Source of the DNA: Tetraselmis striata
Lineage: Eukaryota > Chlorophyta > Chlorodendrophyceae > Chlorodendrales > Chlorodendraceae
NCBI GenBank assembly: GCA_006384855.1
Contig: VCJN01002949.1
Coordinates: forward strand, 62,001-126,000
Direction of reading: 5' to 3'
Length of the DNA: 64,000 nt
The notes beneath the pieces are model-generated. The model was given only the letters and a program-made list of their open reading frames with translations. It was not told the DNA's origin and searched no databases. Position numbers and translations under genes: made by a program. Shown piece by piece: positions 1-11,553 of the stretch. Numbering within the stretch: position 1 is the stretch's first letter; the number at the start of each line of letters is the position of its first letter.

Positions 1-215
1 CGACTAAACGGGGCGGTTGATTTCGGGTTTCGATATAGCTTTACTGCAAAATTAAGTCAGTTAAGTCTCTTAAGTTTAGATAGCTCTTAAGGCGAAACTT
101 AAGTGACTTAATTTAACTTTACATTTGTTAAGTAGTTAAGCTGAAGTTGACTTAACTCAACTTTGTTAAGTTAAGTTAAGTTAGGTTAAGTTAAGTTAAG
201 TTAACTTAAGTCCAT
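1..215. repeat. TTAAG-rich degenerate tandem repeat
   Basis: Nearly the whole stretch is built from TTAAG/CTTAA units, most regular at 128-212 where TTAAG is repeated head to tail. It is AT-rich, unlike the rest of the window. It does not look like a known telomere repeat (TTTAGGG or variants), so I call it a simple satellite-like repeat. Confidence 0.6.
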
Positions 216-244
216 AATCTACTTATTAAGCCCAACCATGGTTT

Positions 245-278
245 CAATGTGGCCAGTCCTGTCCCAGGGACGGGAAAA
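245..278 (+). mobile_element. LINE 3'-end fragment
   Basis: The motif GGCCAGTCCTGTCCC followed by an A-containing tail matches the 3' terminus of the LINE remnant that ends near 27,891. It is read here as a severely 5'-truncated insertion of that family. Two poly-C tracts follow at about 370-391 and 441-460. Confidence 0.45.
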
Positions 279-2226
279 TTGTAGCCAATAATAATAGTAA
301 TAATAGTACACAACTTCCGTGATACATCGGGTTGTATATTATGTAGGAAACCCCGCCTACGGGCGGGTCCCCCCCCCCCCCCCCCCCCCCCTGAAGGCGG
401 GGGATGAACCACATGGGAGGGGGTCTGGGCGAGGGGATATCCCCCCCCCCCCCCCCCCCCCGGGAAAAATTTAAAATACGGTCAAAATAACTGCGCACTT
501 TCGCACCTGTTTACGGCATGACTTCTGAGCTTGTTTATGAGTTGGAAAGACCCGCAAATTCATAAATGAGAGACTGTTGGGCAGAACTGCTTAAAGACTA
601 TTCGGCAGAATTATCATTGTTGTTGTCTTGTGCTTCACATGTTCATTGAGTGACTTTGTCGCTACGGAAGAATGTCTTCTTGCAGAACGGGCATTGCGGC
701 TTGCCCGTCATTGGGCAGATGAGGGGGATGAACCGCGGTGGCATCTCACTTGACAATCGGATACACTTTTAATATAATTAGTGGTACGAGTACGCGCAGC
801 GAGTACGGAGTACCTAGCTAGCCATTAGGTAGGAATCCTTTACATCAGAGCTTTAATATATGCGCAGTAAAAGCAAAACTAAAAGCAATTGTGAAAGGTG
901 AGAACAAAAAGACAGATCTAAGCCTGAAACCAAAAGAGCTATAGCCCCTAGGTAGGCTTTTCGCTTACTACGACTTCCTAGTATGGCACATGGAAAGTCA
1001 GAGTGGGGCCATTGTATATATGGACAAGCACCCCAACATGCCGACCATGCCTTGACGCCGCAGCCCCGGTGATACCGCCACGCCACCAGCCATCATGACA
1101 GGTTTCCAGTACCTTGTACATTTCTCTAGCAGAGGTCCGCAACCCGCCCGCCTAACCGGGGCCCGCGGGCGCCGCACCGCCATAGTCGTGGCCGGTCGCC
1201 CAAAGCGCCAGACCCCCTCTAGACGGGTGTAGGGCGCGGTGCCCAAAACCCTCATATCACCCCGGGGGTACTGTAGGGCGCCAAAACCCACTCCTGTCCT
1301 GGCAGGCGTATACTATTTAATATAGAACCCGGCAGCCATGTACATGTCTACGAGTATCAGTACAGATACTGGCGTAAATTACAAAAGGCCAGTAACAAAA
1401 AGACCAACGGTACTCGTACCGGCACCCCGGGCTTTCGTTGGTGACACGATCGATGCATACTATGAACTGCACATGTAAACTGCAACCAAGTCCCTAGATT
1501 TGCAGTCGTAGGTCCGACTGTCTAGATTATTTTGCCAATCTCGGACAGCGCCCGCCGCGATCGACTATTTTGCCCCAGCATATTCGAAAAACATCTCATC
1601 GTCACTATCTCGTCGTTGCGGCCACGCCGCCCGCCCCGCTGCCGGGATTGGACCACCAACCCAAAAGCCACCGCGGCCGCCTGCATCACTTTTCACTGCT
1701 CACTGTCGCCATCCGTCGGAACCCAGCCTCAGAACCCCCTCCCCGTCCTACAATATGCGTCTCCTCAAATATCCAGCCGGTATCATGTACCTGGCCTTGC
1801 TTGCCATCGCCATGATGTCGGCTCGTCTCGGGTTATTATGATGATCGCTAGTTCCACCCTCGGTCGCCATTGTGGGGGTCTCATAAATAAGGTCGAGCGA
1901 CGCGGAATAGAGCGAGCCTAACATGACAAAGGGATATTCATGACCGATGCCCCGGAATTGGCGCCTATATATGCATGGCGCCGGACTTCGGGCGCGGCGG
2001 CACTGAATAGGCGGCAAGGCCGGGCGCGCGGGTGGTATAGGTGGAGCGATGGAATTGGCGGCAAACGCAACGTATGGCTCGAGGGGTGCCCCGGAAGGCC
2101 AAGAGAACGTACCGGATAGGCCCGAAAGGCGCTCGATTCCAATCTAGGACTTCCTAGATTTTCCTCCTTTTGTCCTACAGTTGCGCTAATCTAGGACCTT
2201 CGGATACGGCGGTAGAGCAGACGCGC
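279..2226. other. Intergenic stretch, no gene seen
   Basis: It contains two poly-C tracts (about 370-391 and 441-460) and a short motif ending GGCCAGTAACAAA (about 1,370-1,410) that recurs near 15,410 and 29,205. Open frames here are short, proline/arginine-rich and overlap on both strands. None shows a recognisable domain or splice pattern. Confidence 0.5.
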
Positions 2227-2273
2227 CGCCGCAAGGGTTTCTCGCCAATCCCGTCCCGGGGGCGGGGAAAAAA
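2227..2273 (+). mobile_element. LINE 3'-end fragment
   Basis: GCAAGGGTTTCTCGCCAATC, then a CCCGGGGGCGG core and an A6 tail, parallels the terminal 47 bases of the LINE at 27,845-27,891. It is read as a short 5'-truncated copy in the same orientation. Confidence 0.55.
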
Positions 2274-3216
2274 CATGTCATCTCTGGCCTGACGAGCATA
2301 TTTCAAAAAAGGCATATCGCATCATGTGGTTTGGACATACCGACGAAAAGCGCCAGCACAAGACGGCGAAGGAAGTCCTGCTTACCTGTCGCGATATATT
2401 TATGATGATGCTATATAGTAGTAGAGATAGTCGCTAGCTTGATATAGGTAAATGCCGATGCTGCCGCGCGCGTCGCTAGAGCGGTACGATGTGTGCACTC
2501 TCCGATTGAACCAGTAAGTCGATTTCCTTTACATGTCGGCCAACTCTGCGATGTGGTATTTGTGGAACGGAGGTGGCCGGTGGTTGACTGTCGAGAATCC
2601 CATATTGGGTTGCAGAAATTACACATATCACATCGATTCCCAGCCGTACCCGTACAACACTTTGGGTTCCGAATAAATCCGGAACTGCCGGTATTGCGCC
2701 GGGCCGTTACCGCGCAGCAGCGGTGCGCACCGGCCCATCAGCAGCAGCAGCGGCGCACTACCAGTAGGACCAACTCACTTACCACTCACTCACAGCCCGT
2801 CCGCTACGGGCCGTGCATGCATAGGAGCAGCATCCGGGAGCGAGGCACAATGATCGGCGGAGCGGTTCCTAATCACCCGCGCACCCGAGGGGAAGCGACT
2901 GCTGCCCGCCTCCCCGTCACGCATGTGCCGCGAATGAGGGCGGCAGCAATTTCAGCCGTGGGCGAACCTGCATCAGGATCAGCAACACCCGCGCCCGCTG
3001 CCATTGAGCGCGGCACCGGCGGCAGGTTCACCCGCGCAGCCCGCGGGCCCACGCGCTCCGCACCCCATCTTGCGTCACGCGACGAGGTGCTTGCGCGGGT
3101 CTAGGAGAACATTCGACTTTCGCAAGTCGCAGTCCACGAGCAACAGCGCGAGCGCCGCGCGGTGCAAGAGCAGCAGGCTGCCGCTTGCGCGGAATTGGCG
3201 TAGGCGGGGCGGCGAC

Positions 3217-3765
3217 ATGTTGCGGCACATCAAGGACGCCTACAAGACCGTCAGCAAGGCAGACGAGGAGAAGGCTAAGATGGCATGGGGGATATGGCGG
3301 GAGCTGTGGACTCTATTGTTGAAGCCGGTCGAGCCCAACCGCAAGCCGGGCACCACATCACGGCCAGCCACACACCTGCGGACTGCCACGGCGAAGGAGG
3401 TGAAGGTGTTGGTGAAGAAGTTTGTGAGGGCATTTGTGCATGCTGCATGCGAGGATGATTATCATGCTACTGTTTATTGCCATATATTACAGTGCCACAT
3501 TCCCGATTACATCATCTGGTATTCGGACATGCCGAACTATGGCTTCCTTGGGTCCGAGCATGTGCATGCCGTGACAAAGAAACTCTTCAAGATAGGGTGC
3601 AGCAAGCAACCAGTCACCCGGGTTGGGGAAGTCTTTGACGACATGAAGGTGGCAGAGCACCATCAGCGTGATGCCCTGACCCCTGATGAGAGGCCGGTCC
3701 CGGGAAGAAGCCGTAGACACCAACATTCGGCAGCACTGGCACCTGGCAGCAATAGGGCGTGGTAA
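3217..3765 (+). pseudogene. Transposase-like coding fragment (C-terminal type)
   Basis: The open frame from ATG 3217 to TAA 3765 encodes about 182 residues of ordinary globular composition, unlike the low-complexity frames around it. It begins MLRHIKDAYKTV and includes CHIPDYIIWY and GFLGSEHVHA. That pattern, an aromatic His-containing helix followed by a Glu/His segment, reminds me of the C-terminal part of KDZ/Zisupton-type transposases. This is a family resemblance from memory, with no catalytic acid that I can assign. No matching N-terminal part is visible upstream, so it is probably a truncated transposon gene. A host gene exon is the alternative. A poly-C tract lies downstream at about 3,912-3,933. 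Confidence 0.35.
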
Positions 3766-4283
3766 ATTGTAATGATCTCATGGGCTATTAAAACTCAGTA
3801 TCCTAAGCGATTGCGCCTCCTCTTGTCCTTGCCTGCCTTAATTTTCAGCCCAGCGGGCCCTGCGCTAAAGCGGCAATTGCGCGCAAATAACCCGGAGAAG
3901 TCTTGTTGTCCTCCCCCCCCCCCCCCCCCCCCCCAACCCCCAATGCCTCCCCACCTTCCCATCTAGGCATTGCGGCTTGCGCCCATGCTTCGCCGGGGAG
4001 GACGCCTCAGGGGTTGCGAGGGGGGGTCGTCTCTTGGTGGCCAGCAACGCCCATCTCCAGGATGGCCACGGCCCGGCGGCTGGGCACCAACCTAGCATTG
4101 GCCGGCATTCTTGCGCGGCTCTTGCTGCGGGCCAGCTCCACCAGCATGCGGTCTGACGCCTCTATTGCCACCCTACGCTTGCAATAGGAATTCGTAGGCA
4201 TACGGGGCCACTTCTTGATGCATGTCTCGTAATCCCGGGGCCAGTTCCAAGTAGCCCCGCTAACATAGGGAAGAGTAATCATC

Positions 4284-4843
4284 CAGCGAAGCGTCGATTT
4301 TTCGGCGGTGAGCTTTATTGCCGTACGGGTACCCGTATAGTGCAGCGGATCGGGCCTATAGGTACATGACTAAAGCGCTTATCTACTGGCATGTACTACT
4401 GAGTACTATAATCCACCCACCCACCCGCCCGCCCGCCCGCCCACGGTCCTTAATTACACAGCCGTCCAATTACGATCTCACGGTTGGGAGGTACTGGTAC
4501 TGGTACTCGCTACTCGGTGTTGGTAATGGAAAAAAACTCTGGTAGCGACTACTTCAAAGCGCTGGCAATGCGAACGCTCGCTTTTGGTACTGCTGGTACT
4601 GCTGGTACTGGTGTGAATTACGAAAAGGGCAGTTCCCCAGAACTGCTGGTACTGGTACTGGTACTCGCTACTCGCTGTTGGTAATGGAGAAAGAAAACTC
4701 TGGTAGTCGCTACTTCAAAGCGCTGGCAATGCAAACGCTCGCTGTTGGCACTTCAAAGCGCTGGCAATGCAATTCATGGAACTGTAGGCCAGTGATATAG
4801 AACCCGTTCTTTTAAAATTTTCTGAAAAATCGACGCATCGCTG
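4284..4843. mobile_element. 560-bp dispersed element, copy 1, terminal inverted repeats
   Basis: It begins CAGCGAAGCGTCGATTTTTC and ends GAAAAATCGACGCATCGCTG, an imperfect 20-bp inverted repeat. The interior has CCCGCC tandem units (about 4,421-4,442) and GGTACT-rich tandem units (about 4,490-4,670). A near-identical copy lies at 24,341-24,949 and a diverged one near 41,180. Sequence shared by copies 1 and 2 continues about 20 bp past the right end, so the true boundary may lie a little further out. It has no coding capacity and is probably a non-autonomous element. Confidence 0.65.
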
Positions 4844-4852
4844 ATTCAACTG

Positions 4853-5807
4853 TCAAGTTACTTCATGTAGTAAACATTTTTTTGCTATAAACACAACTGC
4901 GCTCCCACCATACTCCATAGCAAACACAGCTAGCAGAAAGGGGGGGGCGATTGCTCGAGCCGTGCCAAACACAGTGACGACAAAACAAACATGGGCGCGC
5001 CTAAAGAAGTCCTCATGGCGCAAGAAATCGTGCAACTGCTCGCATGTGGTGACGCACTGCACGCAGAGAATGGTGCTTCCCGACCTGGCCTCGAATTCCA
5101 ACATACCTACCTGGTGCTAGTCAGCAGTAGCGTCCGCCACGGCAAGGCCACCAGGGTTGGGCTAGCGTAGTAACGGTTATTGGCTTGGCCGCCCTTGGCA
5201 TGCACCACCCCCTTGAAAGCACGGTGGCGGACCGTGCTCCCAATGTTTATGGCGTCAACCGCGATGTAGCGGTGGACCACGCAACGGCGGCATGATGCAC
5301 ACACCGTGCCTTCGGGTACCCTGAAGGAAAAAAGGAAAAACAAAATATGAAGGAAAACAGTAGCAGATAATGCAATAGATATAATGCGACCCTCCCCCCA
5401 CCCCTCACGTGGCACGGGGCACCTATTTGTACAACTTCCCGCAGGCGGGCTGGCAGGCCGCCCCGCATGCGGTGTAGGCCTTTGCCTCTCCCACACGCTG
5501 GTGGCAATAGGTGGAGGCGGCTGATATGCGCCCGCGCTGCGCCAACATCATAATTGCCGAGCGGGTGAGGGGAGAGCCGGCGGAGGTTGCTGGCATGCCA
5601 CAGCGACACGTTGTCGCCGTTGGCCTCCTCCTCCGACGACGACAACTCGAAGGAGGTGCTGTCGTGAGTGGGCATCTGCCGCGCGGCCCGCGGGTGGGGG
5701 GCGCGGGGGGAGTCCTGCGGCTTCGGCCGTGGCGTCCTGTTGCTACTCGCGGGTTGCATCATCACCCCCCCACACGCACACGGGATCAAGGCAGATGTAT
5801 TGTACAC
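4853..5807 (-). pseudogene. Transposon-like coding exons with Cys pairs
   Basis: Three reverse-strand stretches have protein-like composition. About 5,807-5,410 contains a Ser/Glu-rich run (ELSSSEEEANG). About 5,314-5,108 contains CASCRRC and then YIAVDAINIGST. About 5,104-4,930 contains ILCVQCVTTCEQL. A pyrimidine-rich acceptor (ccttcag, about 5,314) and a donor (CCAG/gtaggt, about 5,108) suggest introns. The Cys pair followed by an Asp-containing strand recalls transposase or zinc-binding domains of plant/algal DNA transposons, but I cannot name the family. The 560-bp element abuts its 3' side, so it may be a disrupted element. Confidence 0.25.
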
Positions 5808-6439
5808 GGCACTAAGCCTAAGACCGCTCGGAAAAAAATCACTTTACCTTAAAGTATAAGGCATGGAGTGTGTACAGTAGGCCCGTACTTGCCCGCTAGA
5901 GCATGTGTCCCACCGGTGCCAAGATTGGGAACGCGGGCGGGTGGGTGGGTGCGCAACGATGATCTGCGTCATGGTCGCCACGTGGAGCCCATACATACTA
6001 GGCCACATGCGCGGCCAGGCCGGCCGCCCCACAGCCACCACTGCTGGAGGATGTCGCCACTTTTGGCGGCGCGGGGGGGTCGTGGTGAGTCTGGTGGGGG
6101 ATGTGATGTGGTTGGCGGGTTCGAGCGTGTCGGGGTTCTAGGGTGGGCGGGGCGCGTACGCGCAGCCGCATCAGTTGCCGCGTGTACCAACGGCCGCCCG
6201 AACCGCCCGGGTTATCTAAGTTTCGTGTATTTTTCGCAGTGCCGTACGGGTACGGCAGGGAATCGATGTGATGCGTGTGTTGGAGTGTCCCCGGAGATGC
6301 AACATATTGTGATGCGCCGAAACCATGTCCGTCACAAAAGCGCAGAAGCGTCCGCCAGTGTTATTCGAAATATGTGTTTCTTGAAAGGGGCCATTGGGGG
6401 GGGGGGGGGGGGGCTATCAGTTGCCAGCTACAATACCTA

Positions 6440-7132
6440 GGTCCTATCTAGTGGTGATGGTAGTCGAGATCGAACAAGTCCGCGCGATGGGGTCTAGCCA
6501 CTTGCGCGTTAGGGTCGATGTCCATCTTTGCGAGCTCACAGGCTCGCTTGCGGCCCTTGATGGAGAACGTGCTTGCACCAAGCGCACCTGTCGCGCCGCC
6601 TCAAACTTCATGTGGTCGTTGTTCTGAAAGGCGGTAAGGAAGGCCTTAAGCTCAATATACTTTAGGCGGAGCCTCACGTGATCCAAGCGATCTTGAGGCA
6701 ATTACACTCCGTCGTTCCGCTCCTGGGCCTGGATCTGCATGAAAATCAAAAGGTCGTCCTCAGGCCCCCATTGTTCTAACACCTTATAGTCACTGCCGAG
6801 AGTCTTGCCGAGCAGCGACACAGGGGGGGGAGGGGGGGGGGGGCGGTAGTGCCCATGAAGTTTGTTGTGAAGGACGATGACGCAACGCCGTCCAGGTGTC
6901 TATAGTATCGATCGTACGTACGCATGCTCAAGGGCATGGCCACCATTGTACGCCACGGCATCGTTTGCGCAACCTCCCAGTTGGTGTCGGGAACGGGGCG
7001 GCCTTCAATGGGCGCGAGCTCCACCGCAAGACATAGGGGGATCCCGGGGTTGCCACTACGGTCGGGGACCGGCGGTGGCTCGTACGACACTGCCAGTTCC
7101 AGCTTCATCTTGCTCTCGTCAGGGTCCTTCAT
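6440..7132 (-). pseudogene. Unrecognised reverse-strand coding exons
   Basis: A frame from about 7,132 to 6,860 starts MKDPDESKMKLELAV and has ordinary composition. A second frame, about 6,701-6,500, reads LKYIELKAFLTAFQNN and is helical and charged, like the C-terminal helix of trihelix/Myb-type transposon accessory proteins. They are separated by a poly-C run (sense strand, about 6,842-6,823) that may lie in an intron. I cannot assign a function. It may belong to the same element as the coding scraps at 4.85-5.8 kb. Confidence 0.25.
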
Positions 7133-9219
7133 GTCCTTGTGCTATCGGATCTTACCCACGGATCGGTGCCGCGGATCCACCCGGTCGGCACCAAATACCG
7201 CCCAAGCTGCCGGCACGCCCATCACCGCCACCCAATAACACCCGGGTAGGTAGCGCAGGGGGTGGGGAGGGGGGGGGGGGGGGGGGGGGGCTGTGTCTCG
7301 CCACGCCCGTGCGACTGCGCTCCATGCCCGTGCTAACGACTAGTTGTTGCCCATGTCGCTTCGTGCATGATATTGTGCTCACTCCGCTGCTGCTCGAAAT
7401 GCCCATATGCCCAGTAGCTCCGAAAGCTATGTGCGCCCTAGGATCCTTGCAAAGGTAACGCCACTTTTTTCTTATTACTTAGGCGAAAAAGGTTAGGGTC
7501 GCAGCACATGTCTACTGCGTGCGGCGCGATACTCGTACCCGTGCAAGTACTTCGGAATAGCTTTGCACATGTAACTACGGGGGTACGGGTTTCTGCGGGA
7601 AGTAATGTGCACATTGTATTGGGACTGTGATATACATGTATATCTCATGTATCCATATGTGAAGCAACAAACCAAGGCAAATGTGAGTGAGGAAGGGCCA
7701 GACGCCACATACAGTTGGCAATTATTATAAATTCTCGGATATTGACTCAAGCTTACCATTACGAGGAATAAAATATGTAACTACTGAGGAACTATCGACC
7801 CCAAAAGCATGGCGGTAATATAACTCCGCCACCGCGGACACTAATAGCATATGCTCGAATAACTGAGGTGGTTCACTCCTACCGCACGCATGGTACATTG
7901 CAAGGAACCGCTATGGAATGGCGTATTTAATCCGTGCCCATCGGCGGGCAGTGGGAAATACTCGGGTGCAGTGGGAAATACTCGGGTGCGTAATTCTAGC
8001 ATAATTTGCAGCCCGCGGGCACAACCCCCACAGGGGCATCCGTGCCGTACTCTGGCAATAGATCGATGCACACGATGCCCACACCACATGTGCTATGCTG
8101 TGCACGCCACGACATTTGCGTTTTATTGCATTGCCCTAGCACACTATGTACACCTTAATTTATCACGAATTTGCGTACTGTCAATGACGGCTGCGACGAC
8201 ATAAATTGTGCCCGAGTTTACCGATTCCATGCGGTCCAAGCACAATGATTACTCCCATAAAAATATGCAAAGTTTTTTGTGGATAACTGTAGATTTCCGC
8301 AGCATCAACATTCGTCTTAGTAAGCAGCGGCCGCTCGTAAATATACACAGCAGTAATCGTACAAACGAAACAGAAATGCAATGGGACATGCAGAGGATGT
8401 TCAAAGGACTCGCCCTGCATAAATAAAGGGCATTACATTTTGTATATCCATCGATATTCATTATAGGCATTTAGGATTCTGCTACCCTAGTATTTCAGTA
8501 ACAATCACGCTGCTTGGTTGCTATTGCTGAGAATTGACACAAGCAGGCGTAATGCACCTTTCCCACCTGGTTATTACCCCAGGCTTGGCCGCCATGACGA
8601 CTGAAAATAGCATACATGCAGCTATGCAGCCATGAGCGCCATTGAGCTGGTGCAGCTGTACAGCTTGATTTGCTAGCGACATGGCAGCATGGTAGGCATC
8701 CTACAACCTTGTCTCACCGCACTTTCATTCAGCATGTTTTCAATGGCAGGAACCCGTAAAATGTGGATATTGTTCTTGCTGTGATGTGCTCATCATGATG
8801 CAAAGTTGCCTAGCACGACTCAAAAACCGTGGAAGGCGCAATCTGCTGCTGCTGTACATTCACCATGCCAGCGTGGGAAGGGATTCCAGGATCCGGCAGG
8901 CATGACGACTGTAGCTGCCCTGATAAGCAGGTGCAATTGCGTAGTTTGTGCGTGTCTATATATTTATGGGTGTGGGTGGGTGGAGGCAGATAGCCAACAG
9001 CCAGGTTGACAATACTGGGGGAGGAGCTGTTCCATGAGCTTGCCCGACTGGGAAGCTAACGACTGTGCTCACACCGGCAGCCTATAGTCGAAGGTAGTTG
9101 ACCTGAGATATTGGTTGAGGGGGTTTGATGTGAGCGAGTTGGCTACCACCACATGGAGCCACTCTGGCAGGAGAAACTGCGGCACTGCATGAGGGCCATG
9201 GAGAGGTCCCAGGGACTGC
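7133..9219. other. Mostly non-coding stretch before the Myb-like gene
   Basis: It contains a poly-G tract at about 7,268-7,290 and the LINE piece at 7,920-8,060 (listed separately). No frame has a recognisable domain. The part next to 9,219 would be the 3' untranslated region of the reverse-strand Myb-like gene. Confidence 0.45.
7920..8060 (-). mobile_element. LINE fragment (same family as 26.5-27.9 kb)
   Basis: Read on the reverse strand it contains the coding segment LELRTRVFPTA, the counterpart of IQLRTRVFPTA in the LINE at about 27,180. Nucleotide similarity continues on both sides. The 20-base unit ACCCGAGTATTTCCCACTGC is duplicated in tandem, which breaks the frame. This is an internal piece, not a 3' end. 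Confidence 0.6.
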
Positions 9220-11553
9220 CTATCTGTAGCGGGGGCCTCCCACACATGAAGAAGATCTGTGGGCTGCCAGACCGCGCAAGGTTTGCAGAAAGCGCTGCTG
9301 CTCCTCAACGAGCAGTTGCAGGCAGTCGCGGTGTCTCCTGTCTTCCTGCAGCTTCTGTTCCAGGAGCGCTAGCTGCTGGTTGGCAAGCTCTGCCTGCTTG
9401 GTTTTGTACTTCCTGGCAAGGTCCAGCTCAGACCTGGCGACCTCAAGGTACTCGTCCAGCTTCTTCACAGCTTGCGCCATAGACTTGACGAGCATGTGCA
9501 TGGTGTTTCCTGAAGATCTGCCCTGACCTTCTGCGTGGCCGTGCTTGTGTTGCGACCCGTGAGGATGGGCTGGGAGGCTGTAGCCGGCCATATAGGGGGA
9601 GAGGCCACCCGGGTATGGCAGATGGCCGGACCGAAAGCTATTATCAGGATCAGTGCTCTCTCCGTAGTTTGGCGGCTGGGGGTGCATTTGCCGTATGTTC
9701 ATGTATGGGTTGCCGCCTTGGCCAGGCGGGTTCTGCGCAGCAGCAACTTTGTAGGACTGAGAGACATCCAGATCTTCGTGCGTTGCCGCACGGCCGTAGA
9801 AGGCCTCGGCGCCGTGAGGGGCTTCGCGGCATTGCATGTCTAAGCTCTCGCCGCCGCCGGCGGGCATCATCAGCGGCTGATCAGGGGCGGGCTTCCTCTT
9901 CCTTGATGAGGTCTGCGGCGGGACTGGCCGCAGCTGGGAGACATGGTTCCCGGAGATGGCCACTTTGTGGTTCCTGCGGGGCGCAACCAAGCACAAGCAG
10001 CACAGCATACACATGAGGTCAGCCATCACTTGGGCATGCAGCCGGCATGACAGTACATGCCAGCCATATTAACACCGGCAGGCTGTTAAATGCAAGGCAA
10101 CCTCCCAGGCTGCCTGGTGACACCGTCATGCGTCATGCAGGCATGTGCGTAACCTAAGTGGAGCCCATACGCGATGGGATTTCGGGATTCACCGCGAGCG
10201 ATGCGGTATCAACTTGTTCACATTCAGGGGCACGGCACATTATAAACCCCCGGCAGGCTACACATGGTATGACTGCGCCCTGGCAAGGTGTGTATGCCCG
10301 CGCCCCTTGTTGGGAACATGTCGGTTTTCACCGCTGCATGAGGGACCCCGCATTTGGGAGGCGCTGCCGTACTGTTGTGCAGAACACACCCGCAGCCCGC
10401 GCATCGGGAGTCGCGGCGCGGCAACTAGTGGCAAATACTGCATTTCGTGTGCATGTTGTACGCACATGGGCCCACTTGGTAACATGTGTGGCTGCTGCGG
10501 AATGTTACGCAGGCCGGTAAAGGCCCAAGGCAGACTGTTCCAGCGAGTGTGATGGCATATCATCCAGCAGATGAGGAACTGTTGCAAGAGAAGACGCAGC
10601 TTGCCAGAAAAGGCAAATTGCAACTATGTCGCCTTACCGCCATGGGACGTGGAGGAGGAAGCGCGAGGGGGGGGGGGGGGGGGGGGGGGTACTAGTGCCA
10701 GGTTTTCAAGCGCCTCGGAAAGAATTCAGGATGCCGAGGTTAGAAATGCCGAGTCTCAACTAGTTACTTATTGACAGGGTGGATATTCTCTGGAAGTCTG
10801 GAGTTATACAGGCAGGAGGTCACACGAAGGCGCCAAGAGGCGGCAGATAGGTGTGCGCCAAGTGTGTGCTGAAATCCTAAGCGTACGAGGGCTGGGAGAA
10901 GTTGCCGTGAAGACCAATGCCTTGGGGAAGATTCGCACTCGGGACTGAAGAAATATCGCTGGCACACGACTGACCAAGGTGGTACGAGTAGGAGGCATGG
11001 CTTAATGACGAGCGCTAAAGTGAAACGGTATGTACAAAGGGGGGTCAGGGGCGCAGGGTTACCTGACGTGCTTGAACTTTTCGTAGATTCTGCTCAATGC
11101 GGTCTTAAGCTCTTGCGGGAGGTCATCCGACGTGAGACGGCCCTTTGCAGGCGGCGGCAGTTTGAGTCCCAGGTGACCCGCCTCGTAGGCATCGTACATC
11201 TCTCCGAACTTCTGGTTGAGCGTGTTGATGTGGGGCTGCAGGTGGTTGTCTCGGTCCTCGTCCGCAGCAAGTTCACGCAGCACTTTGTACCAAAACTTTG
11301 TTTTGCTGCCGTAGTTCCAGTGCTTGGATATGTCTAGCCGATCCACGGCGTCCGCGAGGCGCATTAGGGCGCGGGAATCCCAGCGCAGGCGCTGCTGTGA
11401 CGATTTTCCCTTAGCGGCGTCGCTGGCCCGCGCACTGCCCCCGGCGACGGCCGGGCCATCAGCGACTTGGTGCTGTACCTCTCCTCTCTCGAAAGGGCTT
11501 TCAGGCTGGTCGGTGCTCGCGAGAGAACGGCTGCGGGACCGGCGGATGTCCAT
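9220..11553 (-). CDS. Myb/SANT-like DNA-binding protein with C-terminal coiled coil
   Basis: Two reverse-strand exons join cleanly: 11,553-11,063 and 9,973-9,220. The donor CAG/gtaacc and acceptor ccgcag/GAAC are both phase 2, giving 414 residues. An in-frame TAA lies about 30 bases upstream of the chosen ATG. Residues 1-55 are Arg/Ser-rich. Residues 56-126 carry three spaced tryptophans (W58, W79, W88) with helical spacing, as in Myb/SANT or trihelix-type DNA-binding folds. A basic SSRKRKP near residue 185 could be a nuclear localisation signal. The middle is Pro/Gly/His-rich. About 315-398 is a charged, Gln/Leu-rich helix predicted to coil (ARSELDLARKYKTKQAELAN within it). The 1,089-bp intron holds a poly-G tract at about 10,671-10,689. 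It is probably a nuclear DNA-binding protein; the target is unknown. Harbinger-type transposons also encode Myb-like accessory proteins, so a domesticated or transposon origin is an alternative. The fold assignment is inference. Confidence 0.6.

Noticed and set aside
244-498. Reverse-strand frames rich in Gly/Pro across poly-C tracts
   Set aside because: They exist only because homopolymers are open in every frame; composition is not protein-like and both strands are open.
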